64,000 nucleotides of DNA from Cyclotella cryptica (taxonomy: Eukaryota > Bacillariophyta > Thalassiosirophyceae > Thalassiosirales > Thalassiosiraceae): positions 248,001-312,000 of the forward strand of contig JABMIG010000172.1 of NCBI GenBank assembly GCA_013187285.1. Reading direction: 5' to 3'. Of this stretch, positions 33,445-46,024 are shown one piece after another (positions within the stretch are counted from its first letter, which is position 1; every line of letters begins with the position of its first letter). The position numbers and the translations under genes were made by a program. Below the pieces are notes generated by a model. The model was given only the letters and a program-made list of their open reading frames with translations. It did not search any database and was not told the DNA's origin.

Positions 33445-35137
33445 AGTGAGACAGTTTTTTTGCTTTTTGCCAAAAGAGGTACTGACCATTAAGTTGATGT
33501 GACATTACCTGTAAGTAATTCATTTTTCGCTTGGACTTACACGGGTAGTTATAGTGTTTTAAGTATCTGCCTACCTTTAAAATTATATCTTTTTGTATAA
33601 CGTATGACATTTTTTTCTAGAATGTTTCTGTAAACTTGAAGGGAACATTAGTCACAAATTATCATTTTAATCATACAACAATGGATCTGTAAACTTGAAG
33701 GGAATGTTATCGTGTCACAAAAGAGTGTCTACGTCTAACAAGAATGATTTCGCAAACTAAAAATGGGTACATAGTCAACATTTGTGCACATACCACGCAC
33801 CTTTTTGCGCGCAAATTTCCCACTTGTGCACTTTTTTGTGCATATTTTCTAATGATGTAACATAATTCTATTTTGATTGTATTGCGTGAAGCTAGTAATT
33901 TTTTATTATGTTACATTATTAATAACTTGTGCACAGAAGAGTGCACGGGAGTTGGTTGGATCTTTTACGCCTAATAATTTTTATTACTACTGCCTTCACA
34001 GAAAATGATAAGAAAGACATGATGTTTTAATTCGCACGATGGCACTCGTCCAAATGTTGTGTTTTACAGTATCGTACAATACTCTACCATACTATACATA
34101 TGGATCAGTATTGTACGAGAGACTGTACCACGTAATTTTCTGTGTGGCTCGCAGAATCACAAAGCACGCTCGGGAAAAAATCCAATCGACCATGGTGACA
34201 AGCCGGCCGCAAACCAGATTCGCAATATCTCAGCGAATCTTGCTCCTTTTTTTGATCCGAGACAAGCGCCGTTATCCTTATAACCACGCGCTCATGAAGG
34301 TATGCTCAGATCGACGTGGGAAGAAAAAACCATGGAGCACTCCATCCAGAGAGATCATGGACTCAGATTTCGAACATCTCCGAATTTCAACAATCTGGGA
34401 AGAAGAGCAGGGCCATTTTCGACCCTTCCAACTCTGGTCTCTTGCTCTTTCCACCTCTCTTGAAGACGGGAGGAAGTGGGGGAATTTGTAGGTCAAAACA
34501 GGTGAGTTCATTGTATTTTTCCATTTTTGATGCAGAACTTGCATGAAATCTCACCTTATGCGTGCCATCTTTCATCTTCCCCAAATCAGCTGCAAGCATG
34601 CAACAATCAACTCTGAAAGAGCTAAGCAATTAGGAAAAAGGGCAGAGAGCTATGGCCCGATCACTAACAAATCCAACAATCAACTTAAAGCAATAGGAGA
34701 GTGGTGAGAGTCTGTGATGACTCAACAAATAAGCCTGATAATATAGCCACCATTACAAATGTCAGTTAACAAAACACAACAATCAACCAATATAAACGGG
34801 AGCAATGAAGTTGGGGATAGTTCAAGTAATTAATTTACACTTCTGTTTATAATTCATCAAGCAATTAATTAATTGATTAATTAATTAATATTAGTTACTA
34901 GCATGTTACTAGCTTCGTCCTTTCTACTTAAAAATGTCTTCGTGAAAATAATATTCTGTCTCCCACATGATACTGTGGATACTGTGGCACATGTAACATT
35001 GAAAACTTTCTCCCTTCATACAAGATTTGTGCATACACTGGTTTTAGCTAAACTGTAAAGTACACTTATTAAGGAATTGGTACAACCACTTGTGCACAAA
35101 AAAGTTCACAAATGTTGTAGATTATGACATACTTTTT
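33445..35137. other. Gene-poor AT-rich DNA with short repeats
   Basis: Two near-identical 24-bp segments containing TCTGTAAACTTGAAGGGAA start at 33627 and 33686 (59-bp spacing). GTGCAC palindromes recur at 33780-33945 and again near 35092. GTATCGTACAATAC and GTATTGTACGAGAG lie at 34069-34125. A 150-codon plus-strand frame at 34039-34491 has overlapping frames on both strands and no recognisable domain, so I do not call it. Confidence 0.4.
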
Positions 35138-35196
35138 AAATGGGTGCGAGGGCGAGCGCGGCGCGCGCGAAGCGCGCGAGGCGTTTGCGCCCATTT
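35138..35196. repeat. GC-rich hairpin island
   Basis: In otherwise AT-rich DNA, a 59-bp block opens AAATGGGTGCG and closes TGCGCCCATTT, an 11-bp inverted repeat with one mismatch. Its middle is almost pure GC, with an inner GCGCGC..GAA..GCGCGC stem. It would form a strong hairpin in DNA or RNA. Confidence 0.7.
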
Positions 35197-35649
35197 GCAA
35201 CTACTATAGTACATACTAATTAAGCGTAGAAAAGTGGCATACTACTACAAGCACTTTATTTCAAAAGTACGTCTTCCTCTGTCTCTACAAATCGCATTCT
35301 GTTTCGCTAGCTACAAAAAATCTTGCACCGGCTGCTGGTGATTTTAGAAAGAGACAGAAGCTTTCTGAAGAGGAAAGACCCCATTTTTTTAGGAGTGGAT
35401 TGTGGAACCATGCCAATACAATATTCGTAGATCCTTAAATAATATAGCTACCATAATTCCTATTTCTGTTTCCACATTTTTTTCTATCTAGCTAGACCCT
35501 AAACTTGATCTTCCTTGCTAGTCCTAAATAGCTTCCTAAATCAAGTCCCTTGAGAGGGGGTCCCTACCTCTTCCCACAGGACTGAAGCAACCTAAACCTA
35601 AATACTATCTCATTTTAATTCTCATGGTACACGGATCTAGTAATCTTGT
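35197..35649. other. AT-rich intergenic DNA
   Basis: No gene or clear repeat recognised. Confidence 0.4.
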
Positions 35650-36690
35650 GGGGAGCCTCCATGCACTGGCCATCATTGACAACATCTTGGTGCTTGATGT
35701 TATGGTCCCAACACAACCTCAGCTTGATTGTATGAGCTAGGGCATCATGAAGCTGTCATACGCGTGGCTTGTAGGTAGCATTGAAGTAGGCCAAGAAACG
35801 GTCAAGAAAGTTCACCTACTCGCACAATTGCAAAATCTTTTGTCGGTCTCTTGGAGTGAGAGACAGGTACATTTGTCAACATTGCATCCCAGGTTGATCC
35901 CTGTTGAGTGTGTTGTGATCCCCGTGGCATTGTGTCTACTAGTCCAGAGATGATCAGGCAATGATCACTCCTACAGGGTTTGAAATGTTCTCTTTCACTT
36001 ACGTTTTGACATTGTTCACTCCTGTGTATGACGAATACACACATTTTATGGACAGGGAGGGCTTCATAATCAGGAAAGTATCCTCACCAGAGGGAGACAT
36101 AGACCTGTAAATCCTGCCGATTGCCTTGGTCTTACCTTGGGGTCGAGTCAGACTAGGGGATCTCTCATGGTGTTTCAGTTCATTTTTGAGAATGGCGCTG
36201 TACCACTAGATCCCACTCAAGACCAGACAATAGGAGGTGCACTCTGACTGACTTGAGCATATGCTCAACCTTAGCGGCAAATAAGAAAATGATGGGTGTT
36301 TTGATGGGTTTAGCTGGTATAGTATGGCCCCTTCCCTCCTTGCATCTTCCTCCACTTCAATCACCTGCACGACCTCCCTTTGCTGCATGTCCACTCTGAC
36401 ACCCCTGCCATGCGCTGTGGCCTGCAGCAGTTCCAGTAATGTGTTGGACTTGGGAATGGCTTCCCCTCATATCCTTGAACTGTGACAGCTTTGACCTGAG
36501 CATCAGGTGCTCATTGACTTCTTTCTTCATGAAATATCAGGTGCTGGTTGACTCTTTTCTTTGTGAGTTCCCTTGTAATCTGCTACTGCATCAACATCAG
36601 CCGAAGAATCCTCTTCCACGTTGTCTCAAGAAGACTCTGACCATTGATGGTACTATCCATCTTCCGATCTATCGATTGGATTGTCCCTAG
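35650..36690 (-). pseudogene. Decayed coding region, unrecognised
   Basis: The minus strand reads as protein-like blocks in more than one frame, for example VDMQQREVVQVIEVEEDARR near 36330-36390 and DRFLAYFNATYKP near 35760-35800. Base composition is higher in GC than its neighbours. No single open frame covers it. I recognise no family; it could be an old gene duplicate or an old mobile element. Confidence 0.25.
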
Positions 36691-39640
36691 CCATCTTGAC
36701 AAATAAAAAACTATGGGGATGACAAGATGTGGGCAATTAAAGAATATCAGGTGTTTGGTGGAATAAGGAATATTTGGAATGCAACAGAGTCCTGTCCTAT
36801 TTTATCTATCAAGGTCTACATGTACATAGGATTTTCTGAAATAAGAATATTTGGAGGGCTCCAGTTTTCATGAAAGGCAATTCTGGACACAGTACCTTGG
36901 CCCATTGGTCATAAAATGTTCAATGCAATTATTTTATCAAAATGTTGATTTCTCAATTCCTGGTAGGCTGTTGAGTCATCACAGGTGAGAATTGGACAGA
37001 TTTCTTTGTTTCTTTGATGTAAAGTTTCATTTAGATACTTGTTTCAGTTTTCATAACTTCCTTGCTGCCTACTGTCTCTCTTCCCCAGATGGCAGCAGAG
37101 ACCACAGCTACTTCACCCTTGAGATTAACGCCCAATTCTAACAGTGTTAATGAATGGTCAGAACATTGTTTTTCTTAATTTTTACTTCAATGTCAGCAAA
37201 CATTTATTTTTGCTTATTTGTGTGATTCCAATGTGTGTGTTCTATAGGTCACCAGCCTAATGTAATGGTCATGAGAAAATATGATGTGTAGTCAAGTTGG
37301 CTATTTCTAAGATTCTTAAGGACAAATATCCAATCATTTTTATTCTCAACAGTACACCTCACTATACATAGTCTCCATACATTTCTTGCTGCTTTTGCAA
37401 CCTTCACAACGTATGCTCTACAATAGGAAAAAATATGACTTACAAGGAGACAAGCTAATCAAGATGTTAGAACACAAAAATTGGTTCCATGTCCAGGACA
37501 TGGAAATGGAGAGTCACATGAGATCCTAGGCATCGTACAAAGTTCCGCATGGAACATCAAGTTGGACCTGCTGGATGTGGTGTGTCACATGTAGCATCAA
37601 ATTTGACACCAGTAGATCCATGATGTGTCATGAAATTTCATGACCATGTATGGAACTTGTGAGTGGTCACTAAATAATCAATCATGCCATAAGTTGCCAT
37701 AAATGTGACGTAGAGCTCTGAGCACCATACTACATTCAATATGGGTATGGGTTTGTCACAGCAGGGTAAAAAACTCAGTGAGTCAGATCATGATTGGTCA
37801 TGTCAATGTACCTCTCATAACTGAGCAGTGTGTGTATAGACATGATCCAGTCTGAATGCTTCTAATTGTCATTCTTATTGTGCAAATGACAAGGACTGAA
37901 TTAATATTCATCAATAAAAATCAAGCCATATAATAGTCAATTATGACTATTATAGACATTGCAATCCGTTTCCTATACCTACAATGATAAACAGCAAAAG
38001 ACTAAATGAATATGATATTTGTGTTGACTGTCAACTTCATCAAATCATCTCTACTATCCTGCAGTCCATTGAAACAGCACCAGAAACAACCATACAAAGC
38101 TCATGTTCTTTGAGTCCTCCAAAGCCAAAACCTTAATTAGTCCAAACTGTAGGGACTGAAAGGAAACTGATGAACCAATCAGCCATCAACAGCAGCAGTA
38201 ACAGAAATTGGCATAGTAGAAGTTGCGTTACCTGGCCCTGTCTGTGTGCTGTTTGCAAAGCTAATTGGATGAGATTTTTCAATGGTCCAATTGAAAAATA
38301 TATAGGCAAACTAGTGGTGAGCAGTTCTATTTATTAGCAAAACTTTTTTGAGAAAAATCTCATAACAATAATCATATAATTTTATTGCATGAATAATTAT
38401 GAAGCAACCAGAACCAGAATGAAGAAGTTCCTTGTAGCCCAGCCATCACAAGAATAAATGATGAAGTATATTTTATAGTAGCAAATGAAGAGGAGGGCTT
38501 GGAGCCATCTTAAAATAAATGAAGAAGTTCATGTTATATATTGAGGAGAGGTTGTTCAAAAGCATGGGAAAGACAACAAATACTCAAAGTCAAACAACCC
38601 AACTAGATTTTTGATGAACGTCTCACAGGTATTGCTGAGCAACCCAAGACCACAAGTGCTTCAAGCCAACCCAAGAATGAATGATGAAGTTTATGTTTAC
38701 ATCAGAGAGAGAATGACCAAGAAAAACTCACATGTGCAATATCAAAACACAGAGAGGGTTTTCACTCACCCGTACAATCAATGATAATGTTCATTTTTGC
38801 AACCTTGACAGTGATTGTATCATGTGAAAAATGAAATCATCTCATGTTTTGGCTGGTGACAGACAACCATGATTTTTGTGTGTGATGTGCAGGACATCCT
38901 ATGAATGGGAAGGGTGGTATGGAGAGATCATATAAGTGACTTAACTAAGGACAAAGTACATTCACCTTAGCTGTTTCACAGTGAGAATATTTCATGTATT
39001 AGATATGCTTGTGTAGTCATCTTGATATGGAGTACATGAGAAAATAAATAAAATTGGAATCAAATAGAAAAGGATACCATGCCAGTGCTACACCCAAGGA
39101 GGATGCTGAAAGGATCACACTGTTATCTTGGTCATTAAAGGTTATGTCTTTTGCTATCTATCTTAATCTTGATAGAGATCGTGGTTTGATATTTTTGTAT
39201 GTTTCCAATGGTATCTATGGATGACTTCAAAGTTTTAAGTAACTAGCTAGGTTGCAAATTCCGTAACCAGTTATCTGGTAGTAACCGGACCAGAATTACT
39301 GAAGGTTTTGGTAATATTAATGTAGATTTTGTCAAGATGAGTCTTAATCTGTGACACCATGGTGACTTACTGTTTAAGTATTATGCACAGTACTAAGTAT
39401 TCCTTTCTAGTCATCTTTGTACCACAGTAATCATATTGCTGTTAACAGAATTTCTGGAGTAACCTGGAATTCCTCTGGAATTCTGCTGGAATTTACAACC
39501 TACCGTATATCTGAGTATGTTAGATCCGGAAAATGTCAAAAGATACTCTAAAACAGATTTTACAATCAGTGCAAAGCTAGCAAGGCTAACTTGGGCAGAA
39601 AAATAGAAGTATCTTGTCAACTTACCTCTACTGCATTACT
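36691..39640. other. AT-rich gene desert
   Basis: Almost 3 kb with no gene, RNA or tandem repeat that I can support. Only short shadow frames are present. Confidence 0.45.
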
Positions 39641-39890
39641 GTATGCAATGAGCTGGCATGAAGTCTCAAATTGTTGCCATGTTCTACTCATGGCCCACCT
39701 TTTTGTTGTGCCATCCCCATCTCCCAATCCTTGACATTGCGCCATCTGCAAAATCAACAATCCCAACAATGCTTGGCCTGTTGCCCGCCCTTCTTGGAAA
39801 GCGGAAGACATTACAATCTCATTGCTATCATTGGAGAAGGCAAAGAGTTCATTGCATTTGTTCACAAATTTCTAAATCATTCAAGTTAAC

Positions 39891-41105
39891 ATGGACATCA
39901 ACATTGATATCCCAAAGGTGAAGATGCGGCGATTGTTTGACATCAAGTTGAAATGGAATACTGTCCATCAAATTGACAAGCTTATTTCCTCAGGGTATTC
40001 TCAATGCAAGGCATGTGCATCTGCTGGGATCCGCTGTCCCTCTTATCTTCGTTGGAAGAAGTTGACGAAAAAGGTGGATAGCATCAATCCCAATATGGAG
40101 TTTGTCCCGTATAACACGACAGGCTCTGCTTGTCGAATTCACACAGGTTGCAAAAGTGTTCTTCATGTTGTTGGAGAAGAACTGAAGATGATTATCTTTA
40201 ATCTACGTGAACAAGCTATCCAAGTCACAAACAAGATGGTTACAAGAGAGGCGACTCGTCTACATTCATTATTGCGTGAAGAGTCTCGTCAATTAAGGGA
40301 ATTGGCAGTCCACCGTTTTACAAAATCGCTTGGTCTTACTCAGCGTGCGGCTTCACATACTGTGCAAAAGCATTTCTCAGAAACCGCCAAGGCTGCAAAG
40401 GATTTCATTGCCGTGGTGAAGCAGAAATTGGAAGGTAGAATGGATCAGAGGCCGATTTCTTTTTCTTACCACTCCATCAAGACACTCAACGTCAAGGGCG
40501 TCAAGACTGTTCATGCAAGAGCATCAACAACCAAAACAAACCGTGTCACCCTCACAGCTGCTGTGTTGGGAAGCGGGAAAATTTCGCCTCCATTTCTCTT
40601 TTTCAAAGGAAAGCCAAATGGGCGGATAGCCATGCAGGAGTTCTCCGCGTTCCCAGCTGACGGTCAATACACATGTCAGGACAAAGCATGGATGGACAAT
40701 GCAAGGATGCATCAATGGGTTGATATAGGTCTGAAACCCTGGAAGGACACAAGAGATACAAACAATCCAAGCATTGAATCACCCCTCCTTATCCTTGACA
40801 CATACCGTGTGCATCAGATGGGCTCGGTGGTCAATCACATCAAAATGATGGAAATCGAGGTGCTTCATGTCCTGGCTGGGTGCACCTACCTGTGCCAGCC
40901 AATTGATGTGGGCATCAACAAACCCATCAAATGTGGTTTGCGCGATAAGTGGGAGTGGATGATTCATGGAGAGGGGATTATTAACGGGCAGGCAAAAGAG
41001 CCCTCTCATAAAATGGTGGCAGAATGGTTGGTGGAAGTTTACCAAAACATTCCCGAAAACATGGGAAGGAACGCATGGAAGAAGACCGGATTTGAGTGGT
41101 TCTGA
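39891..41105 (+). CDS. pogo/Tigger-type DDE transposase, apparently complete
   Basis: 404 residues, one open frame. An N-terminal helix-turn-helix-like part reads WNTVHQIDKLISSGYSQCKA then GIRCPSYLRWKKLTKK. The catalytic core follows the DDE_1 (pogo) pattern: MDQRPISF with Asp185, TLNVKGVKTVHARASTT, RVTLTAAVLGSGKISPP, LLILDTYRVHQM with Asp303, and GCTYLCQPIDVGINKP with Asp339. The last two acidic residues are 35 residues apart (DD35D), and all three are present. It ends NAWKKTGFEWF, the usual end of this family in algae and fungi. I could not find terminal inverted repeats on either side, so the element ends are undefined. The intact frame suggests recent activity or a domesticated copy. Confidence 0.85.
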   Translation: MDINIDIPKVKMRRLFDIKLKWNTVHQIDKLISSGYSQCKACASAGIRCPSYLRWKKLTKKVDSINPNMEFVPYNTTGSACRIHTGCKSVLHVVGEELKMIIFNLREQAIQVTNKMVTREATRLHSLLREESRQLRELAVHRFTKSLGLTQRAASHTVQKHFSETAKAAKDFIAVVKQKLEGRMDQRPISFSYHSIKTLNVKGVKTVHARASTTKTNRVTLTAAVLGSGKISPPFLFFKGKPNGRIAMQEFSAFPADGQYTCQDKAWMDNARMHQWVDIGLKPWKDTRDTNNPSIESPLLILDTYRVHQMGSVVNHIKMMEIEVLHVLAGCTYLCQPIDVGINKPIKCGLRDKWEWMIHGEGIINGQAKEPSHKMVAEWLVEVYQNIPENMGRNAWKKTGFEWF

Positions 41106-44100
41106 GTGACATTTATTTAAATGTAGTAATTATTTGTTATTGTTGAGTTGTTGTCCTCAAATGAAATTTTAGTTTACTTTTACAACAGTAATTAATGTCC
41201 TCCATTGCGGTCGACAAAATCTAAGCAGTCTCCGCATGTGCATATCCGCAATTGCAGTGGTAAAGTGCCCTCAAGCTCCGGTTCTTGGAATCAGGAAGTA
41301 CAACCTCTGCAATCTTGACAAGCACACTGTCAAGGCGAATTCCGCTTTCACCGACGGCGTATTCTCTTGGTGTGAAGCAACATAGCAGCCATTTGTGCCA
41401 TCATCTCGCAATTTATATCCCGCAACGTGCATCTTCTTGACCAATCACAAACGCACCAACCTGCCAACACCATTATCCTCCCTCTCAAGCAACGCGTCCC
41501 ACAACCATAAGGGCCGTTCCATAGTAAAAAAAAGGACCTGCACCACGCGAGTTGGCACGTTGTGCTTGCTTGATTTGACGCGCAGGCAGAGTTGGTGTGT
41601 TTTGTAAAAATGTTGGGCAACACATCAAGGAATGCGAGTCAAGAGGAGTCAAGATCATTCAAGAGATCATCAAGATTACTTCAACTACACCTGACGTATT
41701 GTACGTCTACTCCGATACAATAAGGCTAATGGCGTCCTCTCGGTAGTATGACTACCATATGGTATGGTACCATATTGTACCTACGAATCTTCGTGTTTCA
41801 CTCCAAATCAAAATTTCCTGCTCCATCCACGTCACAATTTTCCTTCAACGTCTCAATTTTCCGTCCACATGTAACGTATACCTCTCTGCCTGTGCACGAT
41901 CTTCAACTTCTGTTGTGATGTTCTCGACCTCCCGCAACGTGACTTGTCTGCGCTCGCAGAGTTCGACGCCACAAGCCTGTTCATCAAACGAAGTTTTTCT
42001 TAATGTCGTGCGAGCTGAGCGAAGTTGTTCGTCCTATATACGATGAACAGACACTCCCCGCAACGTGTCGACTCCCATGGTGCTGTCGATGAAAAAAGTA
42101 CTATGTACCCGGTCTAAGGGTGCATTTCACAACTGCACCCATGATCACTAGGAGGAAAGCCGACAAGAACTATCTTCATCGTGCAGAATATCTCAGAATA
42201 TTCACAAGACAATGTGTTGAATATGTGATGTGTGTGATGTGGGTGGTGGATAGGTGGTGAGTTTTACCCACAAAGTGGCATAACTCAGCAACCAAACGGA
42301 GTTTTGGGGAGGAAAATAAATGGGCATGTTGCTGCCAAAAAGGAGAATACATTTCAGAAGTGTCTAGATTCCCCGGGGAGTCTAAATGAGGCGAAAAACA
42401 TAAATGTCAAAAAAATTGGCAAAACAGATCCTACAATCCGAGGGATCTATCACACCAAAATATACGGTAGGTAACTAGAGTGTTAAGAAATGATGCTGAT
42501 ATTTGGTCTATACCAGTACCATCAATTTATTTGCCCATCCATGTATCAATTTGAAACAACAGAGGAAAAATAAAATGTAGAACAATTTTTTTCAAAAATT
42601 AACACCGAAAATTTCATTGTTAATGAAGAGTCTATTTTTTTCACCTGACAATATATCGATTGACATATCATGATACAACATTAAAAGAATACCAACATTG
42701 GTATATACCTGACAGTTTTCAATGCCATCTCATGCAATTTAGAAAAGTATAGATGTGATGACATAAACTTGGACATGACAAAGCAGGAGCCATGTACTTT
42801 TTCCAGTTCTGGACTCATTGTTTATGGGGCAGTTATAAACAATATGTGAAAAAGCCACATGCAAACTTGGGACACACACACACACATTAGTCAAGTCATG
42901 TTGACACAAGCCTGGTAGCTATGAATGTGTATGGAGCATATTACACACAATAAGGGACTAAATAGCATGTTCTCATGGATTGGACATGATCGCATCATCC
43001 ATTTGATGTCCATGACCACTTACAAAAGATTAGTTGATGAAAAATATAAGTTTACTGATTCTTCTTCTTGATGTTTTTGTTGTTTCTGATGTAGAAATGC
43101 CATCCTACGACTTGCACTACCCAGACATGGATAAACCATATTAGGATATGATTCCAAAACATAGTATCTGGATACAGTCAATTCACACCTAGTTGTGCCC
43201 AAGAGACAATCAAATATTCAGACATGACTTCTTGGGACTTCAGACAAAAAATTATGAAAACATGAAGACCATACATCAAATGGAGGAAAGGGTAATAATG
43301 ATCCATGAGGTGAAAACAAAAATGAGTAAGAGAGCTCTTTGTTGGCCTTCATTTGAGTTGTAAAAGGTGCCTCATTGTCAATCAAGAACCAAATGAACTG
43401 CAACATACCAGCCACACACCACACAACATGCAAGAAAATCAAATTGACAAGATTGACTTGCTTTCAAGGGTATCCAAGCATGCTGATCTAGAGGGAAAGC
43501 TCAAGATTACCAGTGTGGCTGTGGCCCTCAATAAGTTAGTCAGAGCAATGGCCCACAGCTTAGAACCAGTTTATGCAGTAAGGGAAAATATATAAAGGGT
43601 GCCTGAATAAAGGTCCAGTTTATGCATTGGCCTAAGCCATTTGGTAATACAAAACATGATGCATCATATTGGAGATAAACGTAGTTTCTTTATGAGTTAT
43701 TTGTGAAAGTGAAAGCAAAAATGGGGATGGAAGGGACATGCAATCTCCTCCTTCCAAACAAGATTGGTTTGTTTTACCATTCTAAAGGGCGTTCTTTATC
43801 ATGTTCTCAGGGCAATCTAGAGCATGTCCTTGCAAGGAATCCTTGCTGTTAGGGAATTTACTTTTTTATGAAAAGATTTTGATCAACAGGTAGTTCTTGA
43901 AAATAGCATATTTACAAATAGGCTAGAGAACATGTATGCATAATTGGATTATCCTCATTTGTGTTGCAGTGGTCATTACCAACATATTTTTTATGTTCAC
44001 ATGTGGCAAAAGAAATAATCCAAAAGTAAAATGTCCCACATATGTTATCATGTTTCATGGACATCTTGATTCTTGACTAACTTAGGCAACAAGTTTCCTT

Positions 44101-44131
44101 TCCTTGAAATAGCAATTTTATACTTGGCAAC
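41106..44131. other. Gene-poor DNA downstream of the transposase
   Basis: 41.2-42.1 kb has slightly higher GC and overlapping short frames on both strands, including a minus-strand ICTCGDCLDFVDRNGG, possibly an old coding remnant. TATTGTACGTCTAC and GGTATGGTACCATATTGTACC lie at about 41697 and 41761. The rest is AT-rich with nothing recognised. Confidence 0.35.
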
Positions 44132-44166
<35 letters not shown>

Positions 44167-44170
44167 TCGT

Positions 44171-44222
<52 letters not shown>

Positions 44223-44224
44223 TC
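44132..44224. repeat. TTTC tetranucleotide microsatellite
   Basis: About 23 copies of TTTC with one TTCG interruption near 44168. The Lys-Glu-Arg and Phe-Leu-Ser frames across it are artefacts. Confidence 0.95.
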
Positions 44225-45279
44225 AAAAACCTGGTTATTGAATGCCAGGCCAAACAAGACCCATACCATGAAGATCAAGAGCCCAGAACCAAACAACAGG
44301 AGAAAGGTTTAGAGTGAAGCTAAAGTCAAACATAAGAGAAAGCTACGTTTAAATAAATTTCATTACACTTGCCAACAATACTGTAGGAGTCAAGACAGAT
44401 TTACCCCTTTTGATGAGTCAACATATTACATATCATATCTTGGTGATGTTGAGGAAGCTTGCCATATTCAAATGTTGGACCAAACCCTAGGCTTCTACCA
44501 CCAAGACATCGAATTGTTTGAGAACTTTTAAGTTGGAGAAGCTCACACTTTTCTTCTGCGTTCTTGAGGACATAATCATTGATCTCAAGAAGGGGGTTCG
44601 TGAATATGAAAATGACAAAAACACCATTGATAGTGTTGAGATTGATAGTTAACTATGTAAAAGATATGATTGATTGGAACTGTAAGGATAAAACGATTTG
44701 AGTGCATTTGCCCTCTTTCAACACTCATTTTGACCTCAAAAATTCACAACAATGGATAAAGCTCCAACAAGACTGCATCTACTTTGGATGAAAGAAAGAA
44801 GGAAACCAATGAAACTGCTTCAGATGCTAATGGAGTCGAGAACAGTTCAAGTACAATACACTAAGGCACAAACATTTATGGGTGTGGGTATAGCAATGGG
44901 CCACAGCCACAATCATGTTAGATGAACAAATGTATGACTCAATTCCCTGCCCACAATGCTGGAGGGTGCATTGACATCCATTTTTTTCCAGATGCAATGA
45001 CAAACTCCAATTTATGTTGCTTTGTAGACATTGAAAGAATGAGGGACATATCTAATGAAAGTTTTTCACAAGCAATATGCACCAAGGAACTCAATTTTCA
45101 TGGGTGTTAATGGATTGAAAAGCTCATTTGCATGGGTCAAGTATTGTCAAATGAGGCTGAGGGAAATTGGTGGACGTGACAACATGTGGGATCATTATGC
45201 AAGTGAATCACATGACATGAAAGATCTCATGGGTCGGAGTTTAATAGTATTGTAACTGGTTCACATTGTTGGGGCTCGA
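44225..45279. other. AT-rich DNA, possible decayed coding remnants
   Basis: Short protein-like frames occur at 44922-45255 (for example GVNGLKSSFAWVKYCQMRLR) but they overlap in two frames and match nothing I know. Confidence 0.3.
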
Positions 45280-45605
45280 GTGTTCTGGAAACTATTACTT
45301 TTGCAGAATAGGCTTAATTCTCAACAATAGTCTTCTTTTTTGGAGAAGGCTTGTTTCTCAAATATAGTCTTACACATAAGACCATTTTTGAGAAATAGGC
45401 CTTCTGCAAAAAATAAGACTATCAGCAAGAAATAGGACTATAATCGGAGGACCTATATGAACATATACTATTCCTAAGTACACAAGAGTCTTATTTTTGA
45501 TTAATGAGTCGTCTGAAAAAATCACTATCAGCAAGAAATATGACTGTTTTTGAGTCTCAAACATAGTCCTATTTCTCGCAAGAGGCTTATTTCTTGAATA
45601 TAAAC
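45280..45605. repeat. Inverted-motif array (TAGTCYTATTT / AAATAGGACTA)
   Basis: About ten copies, in both orientations, of a motif near AGAAATAGGACTAT or its complement ATAGTCYTATTTCT, spaced 20-50 bp apart. Several copies are followed by GCAAGAAATA or CTCGCAAGAG. The layout resembles the palindromic array at 54344-54545. Confidence 0.55.
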
Positions 45606-45853
45606 CAACATTGGATAGTAAGTCTTGTTTGAGCGAACTGTTAAATCATTACTTTATAACACATGCAGTGCTTTGTGAATGTGGTAGTCTGTCTAGCAGA
45701 AGCTTTAACGAATGAGATGTTCAAATTCTTGAGAATTATCATAATATTATAAACATTCCCACAACCTCAATGTTTGAGTCATTTCACTGTCCACAATGCT
45801 GCAGTGAAATTCTAATTTTATGCTAAACAAGATTCCTTTTTCATGTTGCCACT
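45606..45853. other. AT-rich DNA
   Basis: Nothing recognised. Confidence 0.4.
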
Positions 45854-46024
45854 CCTAAAAAACTTCACATATCAGTCTGATCCAAGCACATATCATGTGT
45901 TGTGACTGTTTTGCCAAGGTGTGTGATTATCACAGCATCCTGAAAAACTTTACATATCAGTCTGATCCAAGCACCTATCATGTGCTGTGATTGTTCTGCC
46001 AAGGTGGGTGATTGTCAACAGCAT
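45854..46024 (+). repeat. Tandem duplication of an 85-bp unit
   Basis: 45854-45938 and 45939-46024 are about 85-90% identical head-to-tail copies. Both contain ATATCAGTCTGATCCAAGCA followed by TATCATGTG. The sequence has a protein-like plus-strand reading in places, but no gene is called. Confidence 0.85.

Noticed and set aside
33245-33502. Pro-Ser and Glu-Gly frames
   Set aside because: They are produced by the TTCTCC microsatellite.
34039-34491. 150-codon plus-strand frame
   Set aside because: Competing frames lie on both strands, and I see no domain, no codon pattern and no supporting context.
41180-41340. Minus-strand ICTCGDCLDFVDRNGG, a possible zinc-binding piece downstream of the transposase
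   Set aside because: The open stretch is short and in conflict with neighbouring frames, with no recognisable family.
44048-44312. Lys-Glu-Arg and Phe-Leu-Ser frames
   Set aside because: They are produced by the TTTC microsatellite.
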